Both the position numbers and the translations under genes were made by a program. This document shows positions 1-5,731 of a DNA stretch of 6,146 nt, one piece after another. Origin of the DNA: JBBSIG01 sp038232215 (GTDB lineage Bacteria; Actinomycetota; Thermoleophilia; Gaiellales; Gaiellaceae); NCBI GenBank assembly GCA_038232215.1, contig JBBSIG010000159.1, forward strand, positions 1 through 6,146, given 5' to 3'. The notes under the pieces are model-generated. The model ran no database searches. It was given only the letters and a program-made list of their open reading frames with translations, and was not told where the DNA came from. Every line of letters begins with the position of its first letter. The stretch's first letter is position 1.

Positions 1-2
1 CA

Positions 3-122
3 GCCAAGCAGGAGTATTTCTCTCCGGCTGACGTCGAGCGCATCGTTCGTGATGCCCCCCTCGATTCCCAGTTCGTCGCCGATGTCGAGACCCTCGCCGG
101 CGCGACGATCGACGAGCTCTAA
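3..122 (+). CDS. VapB/Phd-type antitoxin, C-terminal fragment (gene starts before the window)
   Basis: An open frame enters from the left edge and ends at TAA 120-122, giving 39 residues. The visible tail has an aromatic patch (EYFSPADVERI), then a region like LDSQFVADVETLAG, and ends in TIDEL. This resembles the C-terminal toxin-binding arm of actinobacterial Phd/YefM-type VapB antitoxins, which often end in a short acidic 'DEL'-like tail. The DNA-binding N-terminal half lies outside the window. The assignment rests largely on the next gene, a recognisable PIN-domain toxin relic beginning one base after this stop, which is the standard antitoxin-then-toxin order. In this family the antitoxin would neutralise the toxin and repress its own operon. 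The tail shows no visible damage, so it may have outlived its toxin. Whether the upstream part is intact cannot be judged. Confidence 0.6.
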   Translation, partial: AKQEYFSPADVERIVRDAPLDSQFVADVETLAGATIDEL

Positions 123-123
123 T

Positions 124-406
124 CTGACCGGCATCCTCGACACATCGGTGTTCGTGGCCGCGAGTCGTCGGTGCGCGCCCAGCGCATGCGGACCCTGACC
201 GAGGTCGAGACGCTCGCGCCGCTGCCGGTGGACGACGATGTCGCCCGCGAGTTCGCAGAGGTCGTGGCGGAGGCTCGACGACAGCTCGCCGGCCGAAGTT
301 TCTCGACTCCCTGATCGCAGCGACCGCGCGCGCTCTCGACGTGCCGGTCTATACCCAGGATGCCGACTTCGACGAGATCCCCGGTGTGAAGGTCGTACGC
401 GTGTAG
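124..406 (+). pseudogene. VapC-like PIN-domain toxin, degraded by internal deletion and frameshift
   Basis: Three consecutive frames each encode a piece of one PIN-domain ribonuclease. Piece one (from 124) reads LTGILDTSVFVAAS and holds the first catalytic Asp (LDTS). It runs to a stop at 196-198. Piece two, in another frame (about 171-284), reads VRAQRMRTLTEVETLAPLP and continues to VVAEARRQ. Piece three, in the third frame (about 287-406), reads RRPKFLDSLIAATARALD and then VPVYTQDADFDEIPG, ending KVVRV-TAG. It carries the later acidic residues of the PIN site. Between pieces one and two, roughly 35-40 residues expected in an intact toxin of about 130 residues are missing, including the segment that normally carries the second catalytic Glu. 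The first codon is CTG in place of a standard start. Family members cleave RNA such as tRNA or rRNA. This copy cannot make an active enzyme. The family call is firm. The size of the deletion is estimated from memory of typical homologues. Confidence 0.85.
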
Positions 407-509
407 GTCGTCCGGGACCGGGATGCATGCTTGCTCGTGGCGAAGTGGTCTCGTACTGACGTGACCTGAACGCCGTCGCGATCGGTCGAACGCGCGACGC
501 TCGGTCCGC

Positions 510-836
510 TCAGCCCCAGAAAATCCCGGTGGGATCGGCGTCGATCTCGGCCAGCAGAGGATCGACGCTCGCGCTCGGCGTGATGTCGTCGTACGGCACC
601 AGCGCTCGTTGCGGTCACAGCAGTAGAGGGACCAGCGGCTAGACGACCGGTCGTAGCGGAGCTGTGCCACCTTCATACGTGTCCACTCGGGGCCCATCAG
701 CTCCGGGTTTCCAAGGGGCCCGGCGATCGAAGATCGTGATCGCGTTGCCTCGGCGCGAGCACTCGAGGCGAACCTCGTCATGCAACTCCGGAGGCACGCG
801 CGACTCGCAGAAGACCTCGACCGCCGAGAGCGCGAC
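510..836 (-). pseudogene. DUF3024-family protein, broken by two frameshifts
   Basis: Read on the minus strand, three frames join into one small protein of the DUF3024 type, whose function is unknown. The first piece (836 to about 705) reads VALSAVEVFCESRVPPEL, then HDEVRLE, GNAITIFDRRAPWKP. The second (about 702 to 600) reads GPEWTRMKVAQLRYD, then RWSLYCCDRNERWCR. The third (about 598 to 510) reads YDDITPSASVDPLLAEID, then ADPTGIFWG and the stop TGA at 512-510. The order of conserved blocks (FCE.RVPPEL, ITIFERRPPW, VA.LRYD, W.LY..DRN.RW, LL.EID.DPT.IFWG) matches the family from end to end. Each break is a one- or two-base indel, one near 700-712 and one near 592-603. A GTG at 893-891 is in frame with the first piece, but the extra 19 residues do not look like the family, and the original start is not clear. 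The gene converges on the VapC relic, with about 100 bases between. Confidence 0.8.
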
Positions 837-945
837 TTCACGAGCATCGGGCGCCACCCCACCTGGGCAGGCTACTCCGCCCGGATCGTTCACGCGGACG
901 CCCCGACCGCATGGGGCACGCGGGCGTTCCGCGCGTCGCCGACCG
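837..945. other. Short gap downstream of ppc, between two minus-strand genes
   Basis: This 109-base gap lies after the ppc stop and before the recognisable start of the DUF3024 relic. It contains a small inverted repeat about 13 bases beyond the ppc stop (CGCGG at 919-923 pairing with CCGCG at 929-933), with no T-tract on either strand. I see no gene or clear promoter here. Confidence 0.4.
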
Positions 946-3348
946 CTAGCCGGTGTTGCGGAGGGCGGCGGCGATACCCGCGATGGAGCGCAGCAGCGGC
1001 CGCGTCGCCTCCGACTCGCCGCCCCGGTGACGGTGGAGGAGCTCGATCTGGAGCGCGTTCATGGGGTCGACGTAGGGGTTCCGCAGCGCGATCGAGTGCT
1101 GCACCTGCGGATGCCGGTCGAGCAGGCGCTTCGCTCCGACGATCTCGAGCACGGCCGCGACCGTGCGCTCGTGCTCGGCCTCGAGCACCGCCCAGAAGCG
1201 CTCCGGCTCGACCTCTGGCGGGCAGAGCTCGAGGTACGAGCGCGCGATCCGGATGCTCGACTTCGCGAGCGTCATCTCGAGGTTCTCGACGAGCGCGCGA
1301 AAGAAGGGCCAGTCGCGGTAGAGCCGGCGGAGCTCCCGCACGTCGGCGCCCGCGAGGGCAGTGCCGGCGCCGTACCAGGCCGGGAGCAGGCAGCGGTTCT
1401 GCGTCCACGCGAAGACCCACGGAATCGCCCGCAGCGCGCGTAGCGCGTCCTGCCCGGACGACTCCGGCCGCAGCACCGGGCGAGAGCCGATCTCGAGCAA
1501 CGCGAGCTCGTCCACGGGCGTGAAGGCGCGAAAGAAGCGCGGGAACAGCGGCTCCTCCCAGACGAGCGACCGGTACGCCTGGTACGCGGCCGCGGAGAGC
1601 GAGTGCATGGTCTCGCGCGCGCCCTCCGGCGCCTCGCCGCCGAGGACGCTCGGGGTTGCAGTCAGCAGCGTCGCCGCCAGTGCCGCCTCGAGGTTCTGCC
1701 GCGCCAGCCCCGGCAGCCCGTACTTGAAGGAGATCGTCTCGCCCTGCTCGGTCAGCTTGAGCCGCCCCTCGACGGCGTGTGCCGGCTGGGCGAGGATGGC
1801 CGCGTACGTCGGGCCGCCGCCTCGCCCCGCGCTGCCGCCGCGGCCGTGGAAGACGGTCAGCTCGGCGCCGCGCTCGCCCGCGAGCACGGCCAGCCGCTCC
1901 TGGCAGCGGAAGACCTCCCACTGAGCGGTCAGATAGCCCCCGTCCTTGCCCGAGTCGGAGTAGCCGACCATCACCTCGAGCCGCTCGCGCGGCCTGCGGT
2001 CGAGCAGCTCGGCTACGAGCTCGGGCCCGTCGCGCAAGTCGTCGATCGTCTCGAGCAGCGGCACCGCCTGCACGTCGAGACCGGCCTCGGCGGCGAGCGC
2101 CTCTGCGGCTTCGATCTCGGCGGCCGAGCTCGTCATCGAGACGATCAGCGTCCCCACCGCGCGCCTGCCGTGCAGAGCCTGCGCGCGGGCGGCCGTGGCC
2201 AGCGTGGCGCGGACACGCTCGTCCGGCTCCCGCACCGCACTCGCATGCAGCCGCAACTCGAGCTCCCAGACGTGCAGGCCGAAGATCTCGACCCGCCGTC
2301 GCAGCGCCGCGAGCCCGCCCTCCGCGACCCGCACAGCTCCGGCCGCACGCAAGGTCTCGTCGAGGAGGGCCAGCTCGCGCTCGAGCTCGTCCGACTCGAT
2401 CTCGTCGTCGCGCAGGCGGTTCCAGAGCCACGTCAACCGCCGTCGGAACGGCTCCTCCTCGTTGAGCCCCGGGGGGAGGGGCACCTCGCCGACCGCCGGA
2501 TCTACCCGCGCCACGCGCGTCGAGATCCCCCACGCGACTGCTAGGGCGCGGATCTCGGCAGCGAGCAGGTCGCGCGCGAGCAGGCGGGCCCGCCCGAGCG
2601 CCTCTTCCACCGTGTCCGGCCCCGCGTGCGGGTTGCCGTCGAGATCGCCGCCGATCCAGGTGCCGAACCGCAGCGCGGCCGGCGCGCCGGGAATACGGCG
2701 CCGGAGCTCGCCGACCAGATCCGGTGCGGCGTCCCAGAGGCTCTGCTCCACGAACCAGAGGCCCTGCCGGATCTCGTCGACGACGCGCGGCCGGCGCGAG
2801 CGCACCTCGTCGGTCAGCCAGAGGAGCATCACCTCCTCGCCGAGTCGCTCCTCGAGATCGGCGCCGTCGTCTCCTTCTGCGAGCAGCGCCGCGATCCGCC
2901 GATGCGCCGCGAGCGTCGTACGGCGCGCCGCCTCGGTCGGGTGCGCCGTCAGGACGAGCTCCACCGAGACCCGCGCCGCCGCCTCGGCCGGATCGACGCC
3001 CGCCGCCCGGAGGCGCTCGATCGCGTCGGCGAGCGACTCGCGCGGCGTGCGCCCTTCCCGAGCGTACTCGCCGCGCCGCCGGCGCCGGTGGTGCTGCTCG
3101 GCGATGTTCGCGAGCTGGAAGTAGAGCCCGAACGCGCGCAGGACGAGCGCCCCGCGCTCGAGCGGCAGCGCGCGTACGCGCTCGCGGAGCTCGACCTCGG
3201 CCTCGCCACGGCCCTCCCGACCCGCGCGCGCCAGCGCCCGGATGCGCTCCACCTCCTCCAGGAGCCAGACTCCCTCCTGCTCGACGAGCACGCGCCCGAG
3301 CAGGTCGCCGAGCAGGCGCACGTTCGCCCGAAGCGGCTCGTCCGCCAC
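946..3348 (-). CDS. ppc: Phosphoenolpyruvate carboxylase
   Basis: This 800-residue cytoplasmic enzyme adds bicarbonate to phosphoenolpyruvate, giving oxaloacetate and phosphate, and so refills the TCA cycle. The PEPC signatures appear in order: LVLTAHPTEA with catalytic His136, FGTWIGGDLDGNPHAG near 228-243, PLLETIDDL at 430-438, MVGYSDSGKDGG at 450-461 with Lys458, the FHGRGGSAGRGGGP loop at 500-513 with Arg503, TEQGETISFKYGLPG at 533-547, WVFAWTQNR at 644-652, and the C-terminal RNTG. Residues matching the E. coli aspartate-inhibition site are all present: Arg503, Lys696, Arg756 and Asn798. Feedback inhibition by aspartate or malate is therefore plausible. The length is short beside E. coli's 883 residues, and the plant-type N-terminal phosphorylation extension is absent. 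The start is GTG at 3348-3346. It is the only plausible start, because the first residues already align with the E. coli N-terminus (PLRANVRLLGDLLG), although no good ribosome site precedes it. The gene appears monocistronic and is fully intact. Confidence 0.98.
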   Translation of the reverse strand: MADEPLRANVRLLGDLLGRVLVEQEGVWLLEEVERIRALARAGREGRGEAEVELRERVRALPLERGALVLRAFGLYFQLANIAEQHHRRRRRGEYAREGRTPRESLADAIERLRAAGVDPAEAAARVSVELVLTAHPTEAARRTTLAAHRRIAALLAEGDDGADLEERLGEEVMLLWLTDEVRSRRPRVVDEIRQGLWFVEQSLWDAAPDLVGELRRRIPGAPAALRFGTWIGGDLDGNPHAGPDTVEEALGRARLLARDLLAAEIRALAVAWGISTRVARVDPAVGEVPLPPGLNEEEPFRRRLTWLWNRLRDDEIESDELERELALLDETLRAAGAVRVAEGGLAALRRRVEIFGLHVWELELRLHASAVREPDERVRATLATAARAQALHGRRAVGTLIVSMTSSAAEIEAAEALAAEAGLDVQAVPLLETIDDLRDGPELVAELLDRRPRERLEVMVGYSDSGKDGGYLTAQWEVFRCQERLAVLAGERGAELTVFHGRGGSAGRGGGPTYAAILAQPAHAVEGRLKLTEQGETISFKYGLPGLARQNLEAALAATLLTATPSVLGGEAPEGARETMHSLSAAAYQAYRSLVWEEPLFPRFFRAFTPVDELALLEIGSRPVLRPESSGQDALRALRAIPWVFAWTQNRCLLPAWYGAGTALAGADVRELRRLYRDWPFFRALVENLEMTLAKSSIRIARSYLELCPPEVEPERFWAVLEAEHERTVAAVLEIVGAKRLLDRHPQVQHSIALRNPYVDPMNALQIELLHRHRGGESEATRPLLRSIAGIAAALRNTG

Positions 3349-3522
3349 CCGGCGAACGCTACCGGCGCCCTGTGCCGTACTCCTATTGCCGAGAAGGGAT
3401 TCGGTGCTGTGAATGCGATTCGGGGATCTTTCAAACGGCGAGCGCTGCCTCCCTCTACGAGACGACGAGGCTAGAGATCATCCGCACGTCGGGCACACGG
3501 CGCCGCACCTCGGGAAACGACG
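3349..3522. other. Divergent intergenic region between ppc and the MarR relic
   Basis: These 174 bases separate the ppc start (leftward) from the recognisable part of the MarR relic (rightward), so promoters for both would be expected here. The patch 3380-3435 is less GC-rich than its surroundings. It holds GAATGCGATTC (3411-3421), an imperfect palindrome with 4-base arms, and a TTGAAA-like element on the minus strand near 3430, without a well-placed -10 partner. An ATG at 3413 opens a short plus frame beginning MRFGDLSNGE. This may be the remnant N-terminus of the MarR gene, but its sequence soon stops resembling the family. No promoter can be called with confidence. Confidence 0.4.
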
Positions 3523-3796
3523 CAGCAAGCCGGCACGGACGTCAAGATGACGTCTCGGGTCATCCGCAAGCTAGAGGCCAAGGGACTGCTGCAACGAGAC
3601 GTCGACCTCACCGAAGCCGAGCTCGCCGGGTGCGGCTCGCGCCTGACGGCCTCGAGCTCGTCGGTCGGGCGATCGCAGCGGTCGAGCACGTCGACGCCGA
3701 GCTCTTCGGGCCCGAGGCGGCCGGGATCACCCGATGCTCCAGCGCCTGATCGGCCTCGCCGGGGATCGCAGCGACCGACCGGCCCGGCTCGGATAG
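3523..3796 (+). pseudogene. MarR-family transcriptional regulator, truncated and frameshifted
   Basis: The DNA-recognition half of a MarR winged helix is plain. It begins QQAGTDVKMTSRVIRKLEAK, then GLLQRDVDLTEA. A one-base loss near 3620 shifts the frame, after which the wing and last helix follow: RARRVRLAPDGLELVGRAIA, then AVEHVDAELFGPEAAGIT. A second shift near 3729-3733 leads to MLQRLIGLAGDRSDRPARLG and TAG at 3794-3796. The usual N-terminal dimerisation helices and first HTH helix (about 50-60 residues) are missing or unrecognisable. The ATG at 3413 is a possible old start. Intact family members bind operators as dimers and often respond to small ligands or oxidants. The stop directly abuts the ATG of the DsbA-like gene, so the two were almost certainly cotranscribed. 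The broken frame should leave no functional repressor unless the shifts are sequencing errors. Confidence 0.82.
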
Positions 3797-4609
3797 ATGC
3801 TCGACGTCCGGTTGTTCACCGACCCGGCGTGCCCCTTTGCCTTCTCGGCCGAGCCGATCCGCCAACGCCTGCGTTGGCACTATGGCGACGGGCTGCGCTG
3901 GACGGTGACCATGATCGTGTTGACGCGCGAGCCGGGCGAGGCCGAGCGCCTGGCCGAGGGCGCGCCCGGGCTGCAGCGGCGCTTCGGCATGCCGATCGAC
4001 CCGCGGCCCTACGCGCGGCCGGCGTCGTCGGAGTCGGCGTACCGCGCGGTGGTCGCCGCTCGCCTGTACGCGCCCGAACGCACGCAGGCGCTGCTGCGTC
4101 GTCTACGCGTACGCGTGATGCAAGCCGGCCTGCTCGACGACCCTGAGCTCATCGACGGCGCCGCAGCGGACGCCGGGCTCGACCCCGCCACCCTGGCCAC
4201 CTGGTGTGCAAGCGTCGAGGTCGCCGCGGCGCTGGAGGCCGACGCGGCCGCAGCGCGCGACCCCTCACCCGCCGCTCGCGCCCTTGACCACAAGCTCGGC
4301 GGCCCCCGTGAGCGACGTCGCTACACCGCGCCCAGCTACGTGCTCGACGGCGTCGCCGTCCCCGGCTTCAACCCCATCGAGGCGTACGAGACGGCGATCG
4401 CCAACCGCGCTCCCGACCTGCCGCGCCGACCCAAACCAGAGTCCGTGCACGAGCTGCTCGCCTGGGCCGACGAGCCGCTGGCCACCGCCGAAGTCGCGCT
4501 CGTCATGCAAGTCGACCTCGAGGAGGCGCGGCGAGCCTTGAGCACGGCCGCCGCGCGCTTCGAGCCGGCCGGTGCCGACGGTTACTGGACGCCAGAGTGC
4601 GCATCGTGA
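3797..4609 (+). CDS. DsbA-family (FrnE/HCCA-isomerase-like) thioredoxin-fold protein
   Basis: This is an intact 270-residue protein with no signal peptide, so it is probably cytoplasmic. The N-terminus (VRLFTDPACPFAFSAEP) is a beta strand followed by the active-site turn of a DsbA-like thioredoxin fold. It has one cysteine, Cys12, in CPFA rather than the disulfide pair CxxC. A helical insertion covers about 45-165. The second half of the fold returns with YTAPSYVLDGVAVPGFNP (176-193), where Pro179 is the likely cis-proline facing the active site. Residues about 212-270 form an extension resembling a small winged helix: helices ESVHELLAWA and EEARRALSTAA around ATAEVALVMQ, then FEPAGADGYW. The single cysteine argues against a classical dithiol oxidase and suits a glutathione- or mycothiol-S-transferase/isomerase-like or monothiol role, but the substrate is unknown. 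The ATG at 3797 abuts the stop of the MarR relic. No strong ribosome site is visible, so translation was probably coupled to that gene. Confidence 0.82.
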   Translation: MLDVRLFTDPACPFAFSAEPIRQRLRWHYGDGLRWTVTMIVLTREPGEAERLAEGAPGLQRRFGMPIDPRPYARPASSESAYRAVVAARLYAPERTQALLRRLRVRVMQAGLLDDPELIDGAAADAGLDPATLATWCASVEVAAALEADAAAARDPSPAARALDHKLGGPRERRRYTAPSYVLDGVAVPGFNPIEAYETAIANRAPDLPRRPKPESVHELLAWADEPLATAEVALVMQVDLEEARRALSTAAARFEPAGADGYWTPECAS

Positions 4610-4695
4610 TCGCCGCGCCGGCACGGCGGCCGCTCCCCTAGCCCACAACGTTAGGGACGGGACGTGACCCGGCGCTCGGCACCGGAAGCAGGAAA

Positions 4696-4712
4696 TCGAG
4701 CGCCTCGCTCGA
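4696..4712. repeat. Perfect 7-bp inverted repeat, 3-base loop
   Basis: TCGAGCG, CCT, CGCTCGA form a perfect inverted repeat with seven paired bases. It could be a regulator half-site pair or a short RNA hairpin upstream of the secreted-protein gene. It lies about 80 bases before the chosen ATG. No T-tract follows, so it is not an ordinary terminator. Short GC-rich palindromes also arise by chance in DNA of this composition. Confidence 0.4.
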
Positions 4713-4780
4713 AGTATCGGAACGATGATCCGGAGTCGCAGTCCCGGGCCTCAGCTGCGCAGACGGCCTCCAAGGGTCGC

Positions 4781-4786
4781 TACGGT
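4781..4786 (+). promoter_or_regulatory. Possible -10 element for a leaderless transcript
   Basis: TACGGT sits with its last base six bases before the A of ATG 4793, the spacing expected when transcription begins at the start codon itself. Leaderless mRNAs are common in actinobacteria, and no Shine-Dalgarno sequence is correctly placed: the nearest purine run, AAGGG (4772-4776), ends 16 bases upstream. I see no matching -35 hexamer, so this is tentative. Confidence 0.25.
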
Positions 4787-4792
4787 AACTGC

Positions 4793-5695
4793 ATGCTAGG
4801 ACGCTGCACGCTCGTGGCGAGCCTTGCGCTGGCGCTCGTCTTCGCGTCCCGCTCCGAGGCGGCTAGGCCCGTCTTCTTCTCGGCGCCTGCGACTCGCGTC
4901 GTCGCGGTGGACAGCTCGCAGGCGCCGGCACCACCGGCGGTGCCTCACGTCGGGCACCGGCTCTGGGGGGACAATGGCGGCGTCACCTGCGACCCCTCCT
5001 GCGACCCGCGCAGCCCGGATGCCGCCCAAAAACCGGGGCAGACCTTTCTCGGTGGGCAAGGCCCGGTCGGACAGACCTACGAGTTCTACCGCCGCACGCA
5101 GGCCGGCTACGTGCTCGTCAGACCTCGCTCGCCCGACAACACCTACGTCGTTCAGCCGGCCGACGCCGGGTCTCAGATCCTGCTCAAGGTCTACGCGACG
5201 AACTTCGACTGCGCGTACCCGCGTAGCGACGGCTACCAGGAGTGCCGCTACTCGACGACCTCCGCAGACGCCCCCCTGACGCCCCTCGTCGACTCGGCGC
5301 CCGTCCCGACAGCCCCGGCGGCGGCTCCATCGGCACCACCGCCTGCGTCGCCCGGCGGCGTGGGCTCGATCCCGGCCAGCGAGGTGACCGACAAGCTCGT
5401 GATCTCGGCTCCGACCGTCACTAGCTGTGGGCATCGGATCGCCTTTCGGATCGCGGACGCGCGCGGGCGGCCGGTTCGTGATGCGGTCGTGCGAATCAGC
5501 GATCGAGCTCGCGCCCTCCGACCGCAGACCAGGGCGACAGACATCGGCGGCTCGGCGAGCTTCATGGTCGCAGCACGCAAGGCTCGCACGTTCCTGCTGG
5601 TCGTCCTGGCAGCACCGCCTGCCGGCAGTCCGGCCCCCTGGGTCGCGGCACTGCGCAGGGTCTCGGTCGCATACAGGGTGAGCTGCCGGTCGTGA
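4793..5695 (+). CDS. Secreted six-cysteine protein with two Ig-like regions
   Basis: This 300-residue exported protein of unknown function has a signal peptide at residues 1-23: MLGRC, a hydrophobic core TLVASLALALVFA, and a likely signal peptidase I site at SEA-AR. Residues about 51-165 resemble a diverged bacterial Ig-like repeat, with the typical TYVVQPADAGSQILLKVYAT (117-136), equivalent to the 'TLTAADVGHTIRVVVTAT' strand pair of such repeats. Residues 167-195 are a Pro/Ala/Ser linker. Residues about 199-300 form a second beta domain with FRIADARGRPVRDAVVRI (218-235) and a TDIGGSASF turn, similar to carboxypeptidase-regulatory or Big-1-like folds in actinobacterial surface proteins. The six mature cysteines (66, 70, 140, 151, 212, 298) suggest disulfides. 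No membrane anchor, sorting signal or lipobox is seen. ATG 4793 was chosen over GTG 4664 because the signal peptide then lies at the N-terminus. Confidence 0.75.
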   Translation: MLGRCTLVASLALALVFASRSEAARPVFFSAPATRVVAVDSSQAPAPPAVPHVGHRLWGDNGGVTCDPSCDPRSPDAAQKPGQTFLGGQGPVGQTYEFYRRTQAGYVLVRPRSPDNTYVVQPADAGSQILLKVYATNFDCAYPRSDGYQECRYSTTSADAPLTPLVDSAPVPTAPAAAPSAPPPASPGGVGSIPASEVTDKLVISAPTVTSCGHRIAFRIADARGRPVRDAVVRISDRARALRPQTRATDIGGSASFMVAARKARTFLLVVLAAPPAGSPAPWVAALRRVSVAYRVSCRS

Positions 5696-5731
5696 CCGCC
5701 GCTTTCCGCGTGGCTCGACAACCGCTCTTCG

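Larger units (their letters stand above)
4610..4792. other. Intergenic region before the secreted-protein gene
   Basis: These 183 bases hold no gene that I believe. A GTG at 4664 would extend the downstream frame by 43 residues, but that stretch is polar, low in family character, and would bury the signal peptide. The region contains a weak GC-only hairpin (GCCGC 4612-4616 with GCGGC 4626-4630) and the clearer inverted repeat at 4696-4712. It probably includes the promoter of the secreted-protein gene. Confidence 0.5.

Noticed and set aside
119..862. A continuous 247-residue minus-strand frame spanning the VapC and DUF3024 relics
   Set aside because: Only its middle (roughly 600-702) carries real homology, to DUF3024. 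The rest is antisense to the toxin relic or out of frame.
919..933. Small inverted repeat just after the ppc stop as a terminator
   Set aside because: The 5-bp arms with no T-run on the minus strand are not distinguishable from chance in GC-rich DNA.
890..3474. Several long open frames on both strands overlapping ppc (for example 890-2533 minus, 1603-2544 plus, 2626-3474 plus)
   Set aside because: They are Arg/Ala/Pro-rich translations typical of out-of-frame reading in GC-rich DNA. They lack family motifs and lie over the clearly coding ppc frame.
3547..4146. A 199-residue plus-strand frame starting inside the MarR relic
   Set aside because: Its first 25 or so residues are genuine MarR sequence, but after the frameshift near 3620 it is out of frame with both the MarR relic and the DsbA-like gene.
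4612..4630. Hairpin after the DsbA-like gene as a terminator
   Set aside because: It has only five paired bases with a large loop, and no T-tract follows.
4664..4792. GTG 4664 as an upstream start for the secreted protein
   Set aside because: It would add 43 polar residues before a textbook signal peptide, and it has no ribosome site.
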